This document shows, one piece after another, positions 9,215 to 17,967 of a DNA stretch of 64,000 nt (positions are counted from its first letter, which is position 1; the number at the start of each line of letters is the position of its first letter). The translations under genes and the position numbers were made by a program. The stretch comes from Promicromonospora kroppenstedtii DSM 19349 (GTDB lineage: Bacteria > Actinomycetota > Actinomycetes > Actinomycetales > Cellulomonadaceae). The notes below the pieces were generated by a model. It saw only the letters and a program-made list of their open reading frames with translations. It did not search any database and had not been told where the DNA came from. Where the stretch lies: NCBI RefSeq assembly GCF_000515355.1, contig NZ_KI911740.1:86610-150609 (forward strand). The letters are read 5' to 3'.

Positions 9215-10477
9215 ATGCCGTTGAACATTCTCATGGGTGCCGAACCCTATGGGTTCGGTCCTTCATCCAAAGCCATCGCGATTGCACGAATATTTGGGCG
9301 GAGGTTTGAACAGCGCGTCGATTTCGTGGGGTCGGGCACTGCGTTGGCAGCGGCTCAACGCGAGGCAGACCTCTTTGCGTCGGTCGCGCCTACAAGTACG
9401 TTCGACCTCGACACGCTGGTCGGCATGGTAGAAGGGCGCGACCTGGTGGTCTCGGTGATGGAGCCGTCGATCGCACTCGCGGCAGCCTTCTCACGTGTGC
9501 CATGTGTCTACGTCGACTCTCTCTTCTGGATGTGGGACTGGCCGGATGACCTGGCCGAGATCGACGGCCCGCACGAGGGTCTCATCAAGGACCTCGTATC
9601 CAGTAGTAGCCCCGGCGCGCGCAGACAGGCCCTAGAGGCGGCTGGCGCACTCCCGATGCACGAAGCGCAGTACGTCGCTCACAGGGTCTCAACGCTCGTG
9701 TGTTTTCAGCGGTATGACGAGGGCGCACGAGCCCACATTTCTGCGGCTCGAGAACGCTGCAGGACGCTGGCGGTTGGTGCCATCATCGACCCGGCATCGG
9801 ACGGTGAATCCTCAACGTCTGGTGATGTTCGTGTGATGGTCAGTGTTGGAGGCCTGTCGAACGAGCTGACTGACAGCATGGCCGCGGTGTCGTGGGCAGA
9901 CACAATAATTCAGTTGGTCCTTGAGGCGGCGCAGATCAGTGGTGTCGGCGACGGCGCAGTGCGAGTCGGGGGGAACCCGATCGTGCTCGGGCAGTCCATA
10001 GCCGCCACGAGTCGTCTCGTTCATGCCTGGCCGACACATGCCATGTTCATGAGTGACCTGAGTGCTTGTGAGTTCTTCTTTGCACCGCCTGGAATCACAT
10101 CTATCGCGGAGGCATGGTCCGCCAAGGTTCCGTTCTTCGCGCTCCCCGGTCAGCACTACGCCCATGGCTCCATTCTTCGTCGCCTTCGGGCGGGGACCGA
10201 TGAGGTATTTCCGGGTATTGACGTGGGTTCTCAACGACAGAACCGCGAAATCTCCGAGCTGACCTCGCTGATCCTTCAGGACGTTGCCGCGCAGTTCGGG
10301 CGCGGTGGCCGGCTTCACGATCTAGCAGTCGAAACTCTTGCATCCCACCTGTCGCTTCCCGGTGTGGAGAGGACCGACCTGGCGAGACTGCAAGGAGGCC
10401 GTCTCAGTTCTGTATTCGGCACGGATCAGGGTGCATCGGAGGTTGCCGCTGCGGCGCTGAACGTTGCTCATTCATGA
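9215..10477 (+). CDS. GT-B glycosyltransferase-like protein
   Basis: A 420-residue protein that looks like a GT-B fold: an N-terminal strand-loop NILMGAEPYGFGPSSK, a VSVGGLSNE strand at the start of the second half, and a C-terminal PPGITSIAEAW plus VPFFALPGQHYAHGS block, which corresponds to the sugar-nucleotide-binding region of UGT/MurG-like enzymes. It might glycosylate the operon's product, but no acceptor or donor can be assigned and some relatives in biosynthetic clusters lack shown activity. GGAGG at 9201-9205, nine bases upstream, supports ATG 9215. Confidence 0.6.
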   Translation: MPLNILMGAEPYGFGPSSKAIAIARIFGRRFEQRVDFVGSGTALAAAQREADLFASVAPTSTFDLDTLVGMVEGRDLVVSVMEPSIALAAAFSRVPCVYVDSLFWMWDWPDDLAEIDGPHEGLIKDLVSSSSPGARRQALEAAGALPMHEAQYVAHRVSTLVCFQRYDEGARAHISAARERCRTLAVGAIIDPASDGESSTSGDVRVMVSVGGLSNELTDSMAAVSWADTIIQLVLEAAQISGVGDGAVRVGGNPIVLGQSIAATSRLVHAWPTHAMFMSDLSACEFFFAPPGITSIAEAWSAKVPFFALPGQHYAHGSILRRLRAGTDEVFPGIDVGSQRQNREISELTSLILQDVAAQFGRGGRLHDLAVETLASHLSLPGVERTDLARLQGGRLSSVFGTDQGASEVAAAALNVAHS

Positions 10478-10568
10478 CGCGGCCCAGCCGGGCTCGCCAG
10501 ACCAGTAAATGCAACCGTTGTTCCGGGGCGGACGCTCCACTCCCGGCGAATAGAGCAGGAAGTGTAGA

Positions 10569-11426
10569 TTGACTAATCATGCGGCATATCGCCCATTCAG
10601 GTTTGACTCGCAGGGTGTGTTGTACGACCACGGCCCAGACTCCTTCCGGCGTCCGGGCGTTCCGCCAGGACGGACAATCGAGCTGCATTGGGATTCGAGC
10701 AGCATCTACCCAGGAACGTCGCGCCGAGTTTGGATCCATATTCCTGACGCGTATGACCCAGCGGAAGCTGCAGGACTCGCGGTGTTTCAAGACGGGTGGT
10801 GGTACCTGGACCCAGACGGTGACGTCAGAGGCGCGATCGTGTTGGACAACCTCGTGCACAGCGGTGACATCCCTGTGACAGTCGGAGTTTTCGTAGACCC
10901 CGGCGTCTTCGAGTCCGTCGGGGACCCATCGCTGCGCAAGAACCGTAATGCCGAGTACGACGCCTTTGATTCCCGCTATGGCAGTTTCCTCGTTGATGAA
11001 ATCGTCCGTGAGGTCAGAAGCCATGTCAATGTCAGCGACAACCCGGACCGTTGGGCGATCATCGGGGGAAGCAGCGGTGGAGACTGCGCCTTTACCGCGG
11101 CCTGGCACCACACCGACCGATTTCGTCGCGTAGTGTGTTTTCTCTCGAGCTTCGCGCAGATTCCCGGTGGTAATCCGTACCCCGAGCTCATTCCAAACAC
11201 ACCACGCAAGCCGCTTCGGATCGTGATGCAGGCTGGCCACCGTGACCTGCGTTGGAATCAGCCTGAGAGGAACTGGCTCGCAGAGAATCTACGAGTCGGT
11301 GCCGCCCTGGCCGAAGCTGGGTACGACTTCCATCTCGTCCTCGGGGACGGCGGGCATAACGCGAACCATGCGGGAGTGCTCCTGCCTGACGCGCTTCGCT
11401 GGCTCTGGCGTGAACCGATCACTTGA
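10569..11426 (+). CDS. Fes/esterase D-like alpha/beta hydrolase
   Basis: A 285-residue serine hydrolase of the putative-esterase (enterochelin esterase-like) family. The nucleophile elbow is GGSSGGD (Ser169); the catalytic His is probably in DGGHNANH near the C-terminus. RRVWIHIPDAYDP at the start of the domain is the usual first strand. There is no signal peptide, so it acts in the cytoplasm, perhaps releasing or trimming the product of the ligase/condensation genes; Fes-type enzymes hydrolyse siderophore esters, but nothing else here shows iron chemistry. The start is TTG with AGGAAG upstream; a gap of about 90 bases separates it from the glycosyltransferase gene. Confidence 0.78.
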   Translation: MTNHAAYRPFRFDSQGVLYDHGPDSFRRPGVPPGRTIELHWDSSSIYPGTSRRVWIHIPDAYDPAEAAGLAVFQDGWWYLDPDGDVRGAIVLDNLVHSGDIPVTVGVFVDPGVFESVGDPSLRKNRNAEYDAFDSRYGSFLVDEIVREVRSHVNVSDNPDRWAIIGGSSGGDCAFTAAWHHTDRFRRVVCFLSSFAQIPGGNPYPELIPNTPRKPLRIVMQAGHRDLRWNQPERNWLAENLRVGAALAEAGYDFHLVLGDGGHNANHAGVLLPDALRWLWREPIT

Positions 11427-11548
11427 GCCTTCGGGGACGCGTAGGCGTGCCGGTGTTATTTGCGTTTCTGTTGGCGTGGAACGGTCGGCGGCTCGTGCCG
11501 GCGCCGAGGGAACCACGTGCTCGGTGCGGCCATGGTTCGCCTGTGGGC

Positions 11549-12829
11549 ATGGCAATGTCAGAATGGCCCCTTTATTTGTCGCGCAAGAATCGAACTGTGT
11601 TGGTTCGAGTTCCTCGAACCGCATCGTTCTTAGCCGATCGGGATTTGCACGATATGTGTGATAATTTGCAAGCTGGCGCAATCGGGACTCAGCTTAAGCA
11701 TCTCCGAAGGTCCGAACAAGGCCGCGACCAGTGGCTGACTGCGACCATCAAATTAGGTGCTGAAGATGCTGAGTATCGTCTGTACCGGGCTGTCGAGGTC
11801 TTCGAATGCCTTCGGATTTTCGCGTGGAACCACAACGGTAACTGGCACTCGGCGGTGCTGCCGACGAGAGAGGCGGTTGCCCGTGGAAGGATCCAGGCTG
11901 TTCGGCCCTCCAGTTCCGGTTTCTTTTGCTCACGATTCTTGATCAGCACCAGGGGTCTTGAAATATGGGTTCATCACAGCGTGGCAGATCTCCTGACAAT
12001 CAACGCGATCGCACTTTTTGTCTCAAGTGGGGCGTCTTTCAGTAGCGCCTGCGACGAGTCCGAGATCTTGCAGCCGTCCGAACTGGCGCGTGCGCAGACG
12101 ACGGCCCGAGCGCGCTCCACAACCGAGTACTGGCAGGAATTTCATGCTAGCCCGCGATGGGTGGGAAGGGACGTACGTGCGACGACGTATAGGACGGAGA
12201 ATTGGAGCGGCTCGTTACGTATCCCGAATCGGCCCGCTTATGGTCGTCTGGCCGCGGATTCGGGCGTATCGGTGCCGTCACTCTTGATGGCCGAATGTAC
12301 ACGGATAGCGGCCGATTTGTGTGCGATCAGCGCGCCGACGGTGATGACCGTATTCTCGAACGCGACAATCCTGCGCGGACGTAAACCAGGAGCATGTCTG
12401 GCAGACGATGTGTCGTTCGTTGCGCCCGACCCTGCTGGCGTGCGACGCCCGGAATACTGGTCAGGGTTTCACCGGAAGGTGATGGTCGCGTACTTGAACG
12501 GACTGTACGACTTCGCGGAACTGGAAACAGCCGGCAATTATGTATCGTTGGAGCCCAATTTCTATCGTGACGTCACGATCTTCGTATTCGATGCGCGATC
12601 GTCCGAGGTTACGAGTGGGTCCGCAGAGAGCGCACCGTTCGAGATTTCTGTGGTGCCTGGCCAGCCAGATGTTGCATCGCATGGAGCGCTTGTGCTGTCT
12701 CTTTTGCACTTTCAAATTACGATAACGTCGACTGAAATTGCGGTTAGGTGCACCAGTCGGCTCGACAAATGGATGGTTGAGTCGGCGCTTAGCGCGCTAT
12801 CTCGGGCTCTCGATGGCTATATTTCTTGA
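11549..12829 (+). CDS. Second condensation-domain-like protein
   Basis: A 426-residue protein, close in size to the 1092-2378 product. It keeps both histidines of the condensation motif (HHSVADL: His142, His143, Asp147), but the usual Gly is Leu. It ends the biosynthetic operon and probably makes an amide or ester bond between intermediates on the free carriers. The frame is open back to 11423, overlapping the esterase stop, but the extra 42 residues are Arg/Gly-rich and not domain-like, so ATG 11549 (or 11555) is preferred. Divergence elsewhere leaves room for a different CoA- or carrier-dependent acyltransferase. Confidence 0.62.
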   Translation: MAMSEWPLYLSRKNRTVLVRVPRTASFLADRDLHDMCDNLQAGAIGTQLKHLRRSEQGRDQWLTATIKLGAEDAEYRLYRAVEVFECLRIFAWNHNGNWHSAVLPTREAVARGRIQAVRPSSSGFFCSRFLISTRGLEIWVHHSVADLLTINAIALFVSSGASFSSACDESEILQPSELARAQTTARARSTTEYWQEFHASPRWVGRDVRATTYRTENWSGSLRIPNRPAYGRLAADSGVSVPSLLMAECTRIAADLCAISAPTVMTVFSNATILRGRKPGACLADDVSFVAPDPAGVRRPEYWSGFHRKVMVAYLNGLYDFAELETAGNYVSLEPNFYRDVTIFVFDARSSEVTSGSAESAPFEISVVPGQPDVASHGALVLSLLHFQITITSTEIAVRCTSRLDKWMVESALSALSRALDGYIS

Positions 12830-12997
12830 ACTCTATGGTGGTGGATTTGCTCCCATAGCGCATGTCGTGCTCGGGCCTTCTGGGCGACCGTCGAACCTCT
12901 TGCCGCTGCGAGGCAAGCATTCACGGGTGTCGAGACCGGGCTGACAAGCCTGGCGCGCGCGGGCTGCTCGATCAGGCAGGCGTGGTGCGCAACCGGC

Positions 12998-13371
12998 TCA
13001 GCGCTTGCGGAATCGCGATGCGTGCGTCGTGATGAGGTCTTGCATTGGCGCGATGTCTTCGGGTCGTAGCGCTCGCTTCGGCACCAGGACGGGTTTCGAT
13101 AGGACGGCTGGCGAGACGTAGCGCACGAACGCCGTCGTGGACACGATCGCGAGGTCAACCGCACCCCACGTGTACGTCGACGTCACGACGTCTTGTTCTA
13201 CAGTGATGCCATCGGGTGCGACCCGGCAGCTCGTGGGGCGCCGGGAGCCTAGCCGCGTCTTCCAGGTCCAGCGGGCACCAAAGTCCGGGCGAGGAGAAGG
13301 CAGACCAAGAACGTGAGCGGTGCGAGCAGTGGCAGCGTTGCGATCGCGGTTGCCTCGTTCTTGGTCATCAT
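12998..13371 (-). pseudogene. Frameshifted YcxB-like membrane protein remnant
   Basis: Two minus-strand pieces in different frames read together as a YcxB-family protein. From ATG 13371 the first frame gives MMTKNEATAIATLPLLAPL and a hydrophobic membrane segment, then runs to a stop. The second frame carries the C-terminal domain: APDGITVEQDVVTSTYTWG, then VRYVSP and VLVPKRAL, which match the YcxB domain pattern (strand, YVY/VSP, VPKRA) also seen in the intact gene at 52514. The family normally has two membrane segments, so this copy is probably truncated as well as shifted. It sits 26 bases after the ParB-like gene on the same strand. A sequencing error is the alternative. Confidence 0.5.
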
Positions 13372-13397
13372 GCTCCAGGACGCGGCCCGGTTGACGA

Positions 13398-14483
13398 TCA
13401 CCGGGCGTTCGGTCTTTTCGTGGTTCGGGCGGCCTCGGCGGCGCGGGCGAAGGCGTTGGTCTCGGCGAGTACCTCACGAAAGGTGTCCCAGTCCGTCTCA
13501 GAGGCGGCCTCGGCGATGACGGTGGGGTTGTACTGAGTGGTCCAGCCCTTAAGGCCGGGCCAGATCGCGGCCCACTGCCGCAGGCTGGCCGACGGGACGC
13601 TGCGTCGCGTGCCGCCAGAGTGGTCGCTGTCGTGGTTGTCGGCCTTGCTCCTGTTGTTGTCTGAGGCGCGGTGGCGGTTCTCGTTCTTCTTGACCGTGGC
13701 CAGTAGCTCTTGGACGTCCTCAGAGGTCACGGGTTCGATGGTCTGCTGGTCGGGATCGGTGGCGGCGAGAGTTGCCCGTACGGCCTCGTACTCGGGGAAG
13801 ACCGGGTGCCCGTCCTGGATCCGCGCCAGGGCCGCTGTGGCGAGGCTGCGGATGTGGTCAGGCCGGGTGGCGTCGCGGGTGAGGTCGACGAGCATGCTGA
13901 GGCGTTCGAGGGTGTTCTGCGACTTGCGGCCGGTGACGATCAGCGCAGCCTGCTCTCGGACCTTGCCTTGCCCAGGGTGCTCCTGTGCGATCTTCGTCGG
14001 TTCGGCAGGTTGCCCTGGTGGGGTCCGGTGGACTCCACCGTCGGCGTCGACCTGGCTGGTCTTCTTGTTCTCGTTGCGGCGTGTGCCCCCGAAGCGGGTC
14101 TCGGCTTGGCGGCGTGCGGCATCCTCGCGGAGTAGTTCCTTGATCTCGCGATAGAGGGCTTCCTTCTCCAGCGGGGTGTAGTCCTTGCGTTGGGTGTTCT
14201 CATCGCGTTCGGCGAGCAGAGCCGTGACCGGGTCGGAGATCCCAGAGCGCACCCAGACCTCGACCGACCTCCAGCCCAGACGCTTGACGGCCTCCAGACG
14301 CCGCCACCCGCACACCAGCACCCGGTCCGGCGTGACGGTGATGGGCTGCAGCAGCCCGAGCTGGTCGATCGACGCGGCGAGCGAATCAAGGTCGCCAGCG
14401 TCCTTGCGATGGCGAGCCCCGACGATGATCGAGTCAACTGTCACGGTGAGCGCCCCGGCGAGGGCGTCGGCTTCGTTAGGCAT
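13398..14483 (-). CDS. ParB/Srx-fold nuclease-like partition or regulatory protein
   Basis: A 361-residue protein with an N-terminal ParB-like domain: DSLAASIDQLGLLQPITV followed by GWRRLEAVKRLG (the GERRxxA box with Trp for Glu) and LLAERDENTQRKD. The middle is a helical DNA-binding-like region; the C-terminal third is charged and low in complexity (Asn/Asp/His/Ser-rich) before a final conserved-looking helix. Such proteins serve plasmid or integrative-element partition and gene control. Its ATG overlaps the stop of the upstream gene (14476-15660) by 8 bases, so the two are co-translated. There is no ParA ATPase in the window, so classical segregation is doubtful. Confidence 0.83.
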   Translation of the reverse strand: MPNEADALAGALTVTVDSIIVGARHRKDAGDLDSLAASIDQLGLLQPITVTPDRVLVCGWRRLEAVKRLGWRSVEVWVRSGISDPVTALLAERDENTQRKDYTPLEKEALYREIKELLREDAARRQAETRFGGTRRNENKKTSQVDADGGVHRTPPGQPAEPTKIAQEHPGQGKVREQAALIVTGRKSQNTLERLSMLVDLTRDATRPDHIRSLATAALARIQDGHPVFPEYEAVRATLAATDPDQQTIEPVTSEDVQELLATVKKNENRHRASDNNRSKADNHDSDHSGGTRRSVPSASLRQWAAIWPGLKGWTTQYNPTVIAEAASETDWDTFREVLAETNAFARAAEAARTTKRPNAR

Positions 14484-15660
14484 TGCGCACCGTCCGTGTC
14501 ATGCCCGATCGATCTGTCGCGGGCGTGATGGCCTCGCGTCCTGACAGCCAGGAATGGGTGACCTGGCTGATGAGCTTCTGATCCGTCAGCAGAGTGGCGA
14601 TCGGTTCGCCGGACAGGACACGGCGCAGGAGACCGGAGACCTGCCCGAGGCCATCGTCGGGTCCCAGGACGATGCGGCACAGAGCGGTCCACGAGCGGTG
14701 CGAGATGTCCAGCAGGGTCAGCGGCGTCAGGTCACGGCGCAGGTACTCGAACGCGGTGGCTGGGTTGCGGGCCTCGACCAGACGCGAGCAGATGTAGTCC
14801 AAGCCGTTCGTGGAGACGGCGCGGGGCCAGCCGAGCGCGACGAGCAGCTCGACGATGTTCGCCACGGCCACTGGAACCTCCCCGGGAGCGACGCCGTTGA
14901 CTGGACTCGGGTCGGCGGGAGCGTTGTCCGACGACCGGCGCCGAGCATCAGCGGTCGCGTCGAGGTGGTCCGTCCAGGAGCGGTCGTCGTCATCGCGCTC
15001 GCCGAATCGGACCACGTCATGGTGCCCGCCGGACATCAGGCGCCGAGCCTTGCCCGTGGAGCACAGCAGGGCGTCTGCGCGCTCGTTCGCCTGCAAGGTC
15101 AGCTCCACCGCTCTGGTCACCACCGCCCACGGATCCACGGCACGCGCCGTCGCAGCGGCACGCAGCACCTCGAACGCGGCCACCGCGGCGTCGTGCGGAG
15201 TCTGCCGGTACCGGCGCGCCAGCGCACCGAACCGGCGGGCGCAGTGCTCAAGTAGGGCCTCTGCCTCCGGATCGGTGGCCCAGACGTCGGGGCCTGCGGC
15301 ATGCAGTCGAAGCAAGAGTTGGCGCAGGCCTTCTGGTGAAGCGAATCCGCGTGGCTCTGCCGTCCGGCCGAGCGGGGCGGGCGGCGTCATGCGATCGGTG
15401 GCGTCCATGTCCTGCACCGTGACATGCACCTGTACCCGTCGAGGTACCACGCGACGTCCCCCTGGGCGCGCATTCTGCAGTCCAGGCGGTTGGGGGACAT
15501 GGCGTTCACGCAGGTCGATGTGTGGGTCGTCCATGTCCCCCAACTCGTGCAGATTGGCCGCGGTGTCTGGTGGTCGCGGGCCGCACGAAGTGCATGGGTC
15601 ACCGTGCAACGCGGGATCTGTCGGGGGAACGTTTGGCTTCGTGTTCATGGGCGCGATCAT
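14476..15660 (-). CDS. Conserved hypothetical, ParB operon partner
   Basis: Unrecognised protein of about 390 residues. The C-terminal 270 residues look like a globular helical protein (for example LRQLLLRLHAAGPDVW and LLDISHRSWTALCRIVLG) and the N-terminal 100 are Pro/Arg-rich. It overlaps the ParB-like gene by 8 bases and the two form one operon. The frame is open to 15915, but the extra residues include a repeated NRCALL produced by the operator-like repeats upstream, so the start is placed at ATG 15660 (ATG 15648 is also possible). A helper in replication or maintenance of the mobile element is plausible from position only. Confidence 0.65.
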   Translation of the reverse strand: MIAPMNTKPNVPPTDPALHGDPCTSCGPRPPDTAANLHELGDMDDPHIDLRERHVPQPPGLQNARPGGRRVVPRRVQVHVTVQDMDATDRMTPPAPLGRTAEPRGFASPEGLRQLLLRLHAAGPDVWATDPEAEALLEHCARRFGALARRYRQTPHDAAVAAFEVLRAAATARAVDPWAVVTRAVELTLQANERADALLCSTGKARRLMSGGHHDVVRFGERDDDDRSWTDHLDATADARRRSSDNAPADPSPVNGVAPGEVPVAVANIVELLVALGWPRAVSTNGLDYICSRLVEARNPATAFEYLRRDLTPLTLLDISHRSWTALCRIVLGPDDGLGQVSGLLRRVLSGEPIATLLTDQKLISQVTHSWLSGREAITPATDRSGMTRTVRNA

Positions 15661-15681
15661 GCAGACCGTGCGCGCACTTTC

Positions 15682-15716
15682 CGCACACCCAAGGAGCGCA
15701 CACCTGTTGGTGTGCG
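15682..15716. promoter_or_regulatory. Palindromic operator-like site upstream of the ParB operon
   Basis: A perfect inverted repeat, CGCACACC (15697-15704), 4-base spacer TGTT, GGTGTGCG (15709-15716), with a third copy of the arm, CGCACACC, at 15682-15689. It ends about 20-55 bases upstream of the start of the 14476-15660 gene. The form suits a dimeric DNA-binding protein such as the ParB-like product or a repressor. A related, less perfect palindrome lies just before the relaxase start (29329-29350). Confidence 0.55.
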
Positions 15717-15917
15717 GGGCGTACGCCCTGGTCAGGAGCGCGCACCTATTTGTCGTCGTGGGGCCCGCTTCGTGGCACAGTCGCTCGAGATTGGCATCCT
15801 GGTCTGCTGCATCTCCCCGGGCGGTGCGCGTCGGTGCGCATCGTCCGCCTCCTATCGTCTGCGAAGGCGGGGGCACACCGGCGCCGGCCGCTGTTCGCCG
15901 GCCGCTATCGTGCATGC

Positions 15918-16424
15918 GTGACTGCTGCCCACCCGCTGTTGTTCCTCGACGTCGACGGGACCCTCTTGCCGTTCGGCGGGCCCGGGATGCTGCCTCAGCC
16001 TCGCGACGGTAAGCCTGAGGACCCCGACATGCCGCGCCCGGAGTTCGACTTCATCGATCCGGCCCTTGGTCCGCTCCTGCTGGGTCTGGGTTGCGACCTG
16101 GTGTGGGCGACGGCCTGGATGAATGACGCGAACGAAGTGATCGCGCCGCGGGTCGGGCTACCAGAGCTGTCGGTCGCGGACCTGCCGCCCTACGGGGATG
16201 GCGACCCGAACAGTCTGGGGTGGAAGACGCGTGCCCTGGTCCGGGTCGCGGCGGGCCGACCGTTCGTGTGGGTCGACGACGTCATCACGGAGACGGACTG
16301 CTCGTTCGTCGAGCGGGAACATCCTGGGCCCGCGCTGCTGTTCCAGGTCGAATCGTCTGTCGGGCTGACTGCCGAGGGCGTCGCCGAGATCGCGACATGG
16401 CTGCGAGGTCTGGAGCTGCTGTGA
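15918..16424 (+). CDS. HAD-like phosphatase-fold protein
   Basis: A 168-residue protein with the HAD motif I LLFLDVDGTLLPF at its N-terminus (nucleophile Asp and second Asp two residues on) and a late PFVWVDDV block that fits motif IV. The WATAWMNDAN segment between them is typical of the small HAD family also found as a module in RNA-repair 'Swiss Army Knife' proteins; assignment to that family is from memory of the pattern. GTG 15918 puts the motif ten residues from the N-terminus, as usual. It is divergent from the ParB operon; substrate unknown. Confidence 0.75.
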   Translation: MTAAHPLLFLDVDGTLLPFGGPGMLPQPRDGKPEDPDMPRPEFDFIDPALGPLLLGLGCDLVWATAWMNDANEVIAPRVGLPELSVADLPPYGDGDPNSLGWKTRALVRVAAGRPFVWVDDVITETDCSFVEREHPGPALLFQVESSVGLTAEGVAEIATWLRGLELL

Positions 16425-16616
16425 CTGGCCGCGCTACGCCGTCGGCCGGATCGAATGTTCCGTCGGTTTCGCGGATCTGCGGGTTCCAGCGGGCGGTCCG
16501 ATTGCGGAACGAGAGCCGGACGTCCCCAGGCAAACAGCGCGTTCACAGGCATTGACTGCCGCCAATAGGCGCATCGCCGATACCGATGACGCGAACTCGC
16601 AACGTGAAGGACGGTC

Positions 16617-17321
16617 ATGACGCAAGTCGCCGATGAGGTCGGCGGATTCGGGCCGGTAGCCGACCCACAGGCAGCGCTCGCGTGGATCCCGCAGGACGTT
16701 CGTGAGGACGGGGTTACCTGTGGAATGGACGCTTCCGGCTGGGAGGACGACACGTGGGTCTTGCACGACCTGACGGTTCCGATCGATCTTGCAGATCGTG
16801 AGGAAGGGCCACGTGTCCGGCGTCGATGGCATGACGTCACTGACGAGGATCTGGCGGCAGTGTCGAAGGCAAGGGGATGGCCGCCGAACGCCATGTACCT
16901 GATCAGGAAACTTCACTGGCCGGACGTAGAGGTTGAGGAGGGCGTCTTCGATGGCGAGTCGCAGACAGCGTTGCTCGACATCGTGAGTGAGTTCTCCGGA
17001 CCTGACGTGGCCTGCTTCGCCTACTACGGGATGGTGCCCGCCAACGAGTACGAGAGGCTCACCGTCCTGGAGGGAACGCTGTCGGCCATCGGCAGTCTGA
17101 CGCGAAATGAGGACCTGTTCCGCGGTCTGAGCCCGTCGAACTGGTGGCCCTCGGACCGATCTTGGTTCGTGTGGACGGACTACGACCTCACCGCGACCCG
17201 AGTGTCCGGATCGCGTGCCCTCATCGAAGCAGTCCGCTCGGACTCGCGGCTGGAGACTCTCGACTGGCGGTGCCCCGGCGGAAGCCGATCCGCGGCTGAA
17301 CGTCTTCGTGAGCGCGGGTGA
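16617..17321 (+). CDS. Hypothetical protein, acidic, 234 aa
   Basis: Not recognised. A soluble, acidic and Trp-rich protein (for example LSPSNWWPSDRSWFVWTDYD) with no signal peptide or membrane segment. Coding is supported by the unbroken frame, GC-rich third positions and GAAGGA a few bases before ATG 16617. The 190 bases before it hold no gene. It might be a lineage-specific cargo gene of the mobile region. Confidence 0.6.
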   Translation: MTQVADEVGGFGPVADPQAALAWIPQDVREDGVTCGMDASGWEDDTWVLHDLTVPIDLADREEGPRVRRRWHDVTDEDLAAVSKARGWPPNAMYLIRKLHWPDVEVEEGVFDGESQTALLDIVSEFSGPDVACFAYYGMVPANEYERLTVLEGTLSAIGSLTRNEDLFRGLSPSNWWPSDRSWFVWTDYDLTATRVSGSRALIEAVRSDSRLETLDWRCPGGSRSAAERLRERG

Positions 17322-17423
17322 CCTGCGCGGTCGAGTCGCTGGACGAACGGCCGGAGGCTGGATCGCAAGCGATGCTTCGCAAATGCCTCGCGGCCAACGC
17401 GCGTCAGGTGCCATCGTGAGCCG

Positions 17424-17918
17424 ATGAGCGAGCCACTGGTGCGACCCGCGGTCCTCGATGACGCCGAGGCGATCGCCGTCGTGCACCACACCTCCTGGGT
17501 GGAGACCTACTCAAACCTGCTCCCGGCCGAGCATTGGGAGACCGACACGGTCGAGCGCCGTGCGCAGCGGTGGCAAGAACGACTGTCCAACGACGCTGCC
17601 GCGTACCCCTTCGTCGCCGTCGTCGACCAACTCGTGGTGGGCTTCGCCAAGGCTGGTCCGACGCGGAAGAAGCAGGACGTGCCGCCGCCCGTCCGGGCCG
17701 ATGAGCTGTGGTCGCTCTACGTGCTCGGTGAGCACCATGGCACCGGGATCGGCAGCCTCCTGCTCGACACCGTTCTGCCGCCCAACCGGCCCGCCGAACT
17801 CTGGGTGGCTGGTGCGAACCCGCGTGCCCGTAGGTTCTACGAGAAGCACGGGTTCATGCCGGACGGCGCAGGCCTTACCGACAGTCTCGGCTTCGCCCTG
17901 ATCCGCATGGTGCGATGA
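17424..17918 (+). CDS. GNAT family N-acetyltransferase
   Basis: A 164-residue acetyl-CoA-dependent acetyltransferase. It has the N-terminal VRPAVLDDAEAIAVVHHTSW helix, the strand-turn ELWSLYVLGEHHGTGIGSLLL with the acetyl-CoA pyrophosphate motif (HHGTGIG), and a C-terminal GANPRARRFYEKHGF block, all in GNAT order. The substrate cannot be inferred. The next gene starts about 50 bases on. It is on the opposite strand from the two GNATs of the lasso operon and differs from both. Confidence 0.85.
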   Translation: MSEPLVRPAVLDDAEAIAVVHHTSWVETYSNLLPAEHWETDTVERRAQRWQERLSNDAAAYPFVAVVDQLVVGFAKAGPTRKKQDVPPPVRADELWSLYVLGEHHGTGIGSLLLDTVLPPNRPAELWVAGANPRARRFYEKHGFMPDGAGLTDSLGFALIRMVR

Positions 17919-17967
17919 ACCCATCGCAATTCGACCGAGCGTGATTCTGCTAACGAATGGACCCGTT

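Noticed and set aside
10569..11426. Reading the biosynthetic operon as a siderophore cluster because of the Fes-like esterase
   Set aside because: No catechol or hydroxamate genes, no siderophore receptor or iron-uptake transporter, and the ABC protein is an exporter type.
11589..11635. GGTTCGAGTTCCTCGAACC-like dyad resembling a tRNA T-arm
   Set aside because: It lies inside the second condensation-like gene and has no acceptor, D or anticodon stems around it.
15691..15760. Short repeats GAGCGC(A/G)CACCT as a CRISPR or iteron array
   Set aside because: Only two or three imperfect copies with unequal spacing; too few for CRISPR or a replication iteron array. Kept only as an operator-like site.
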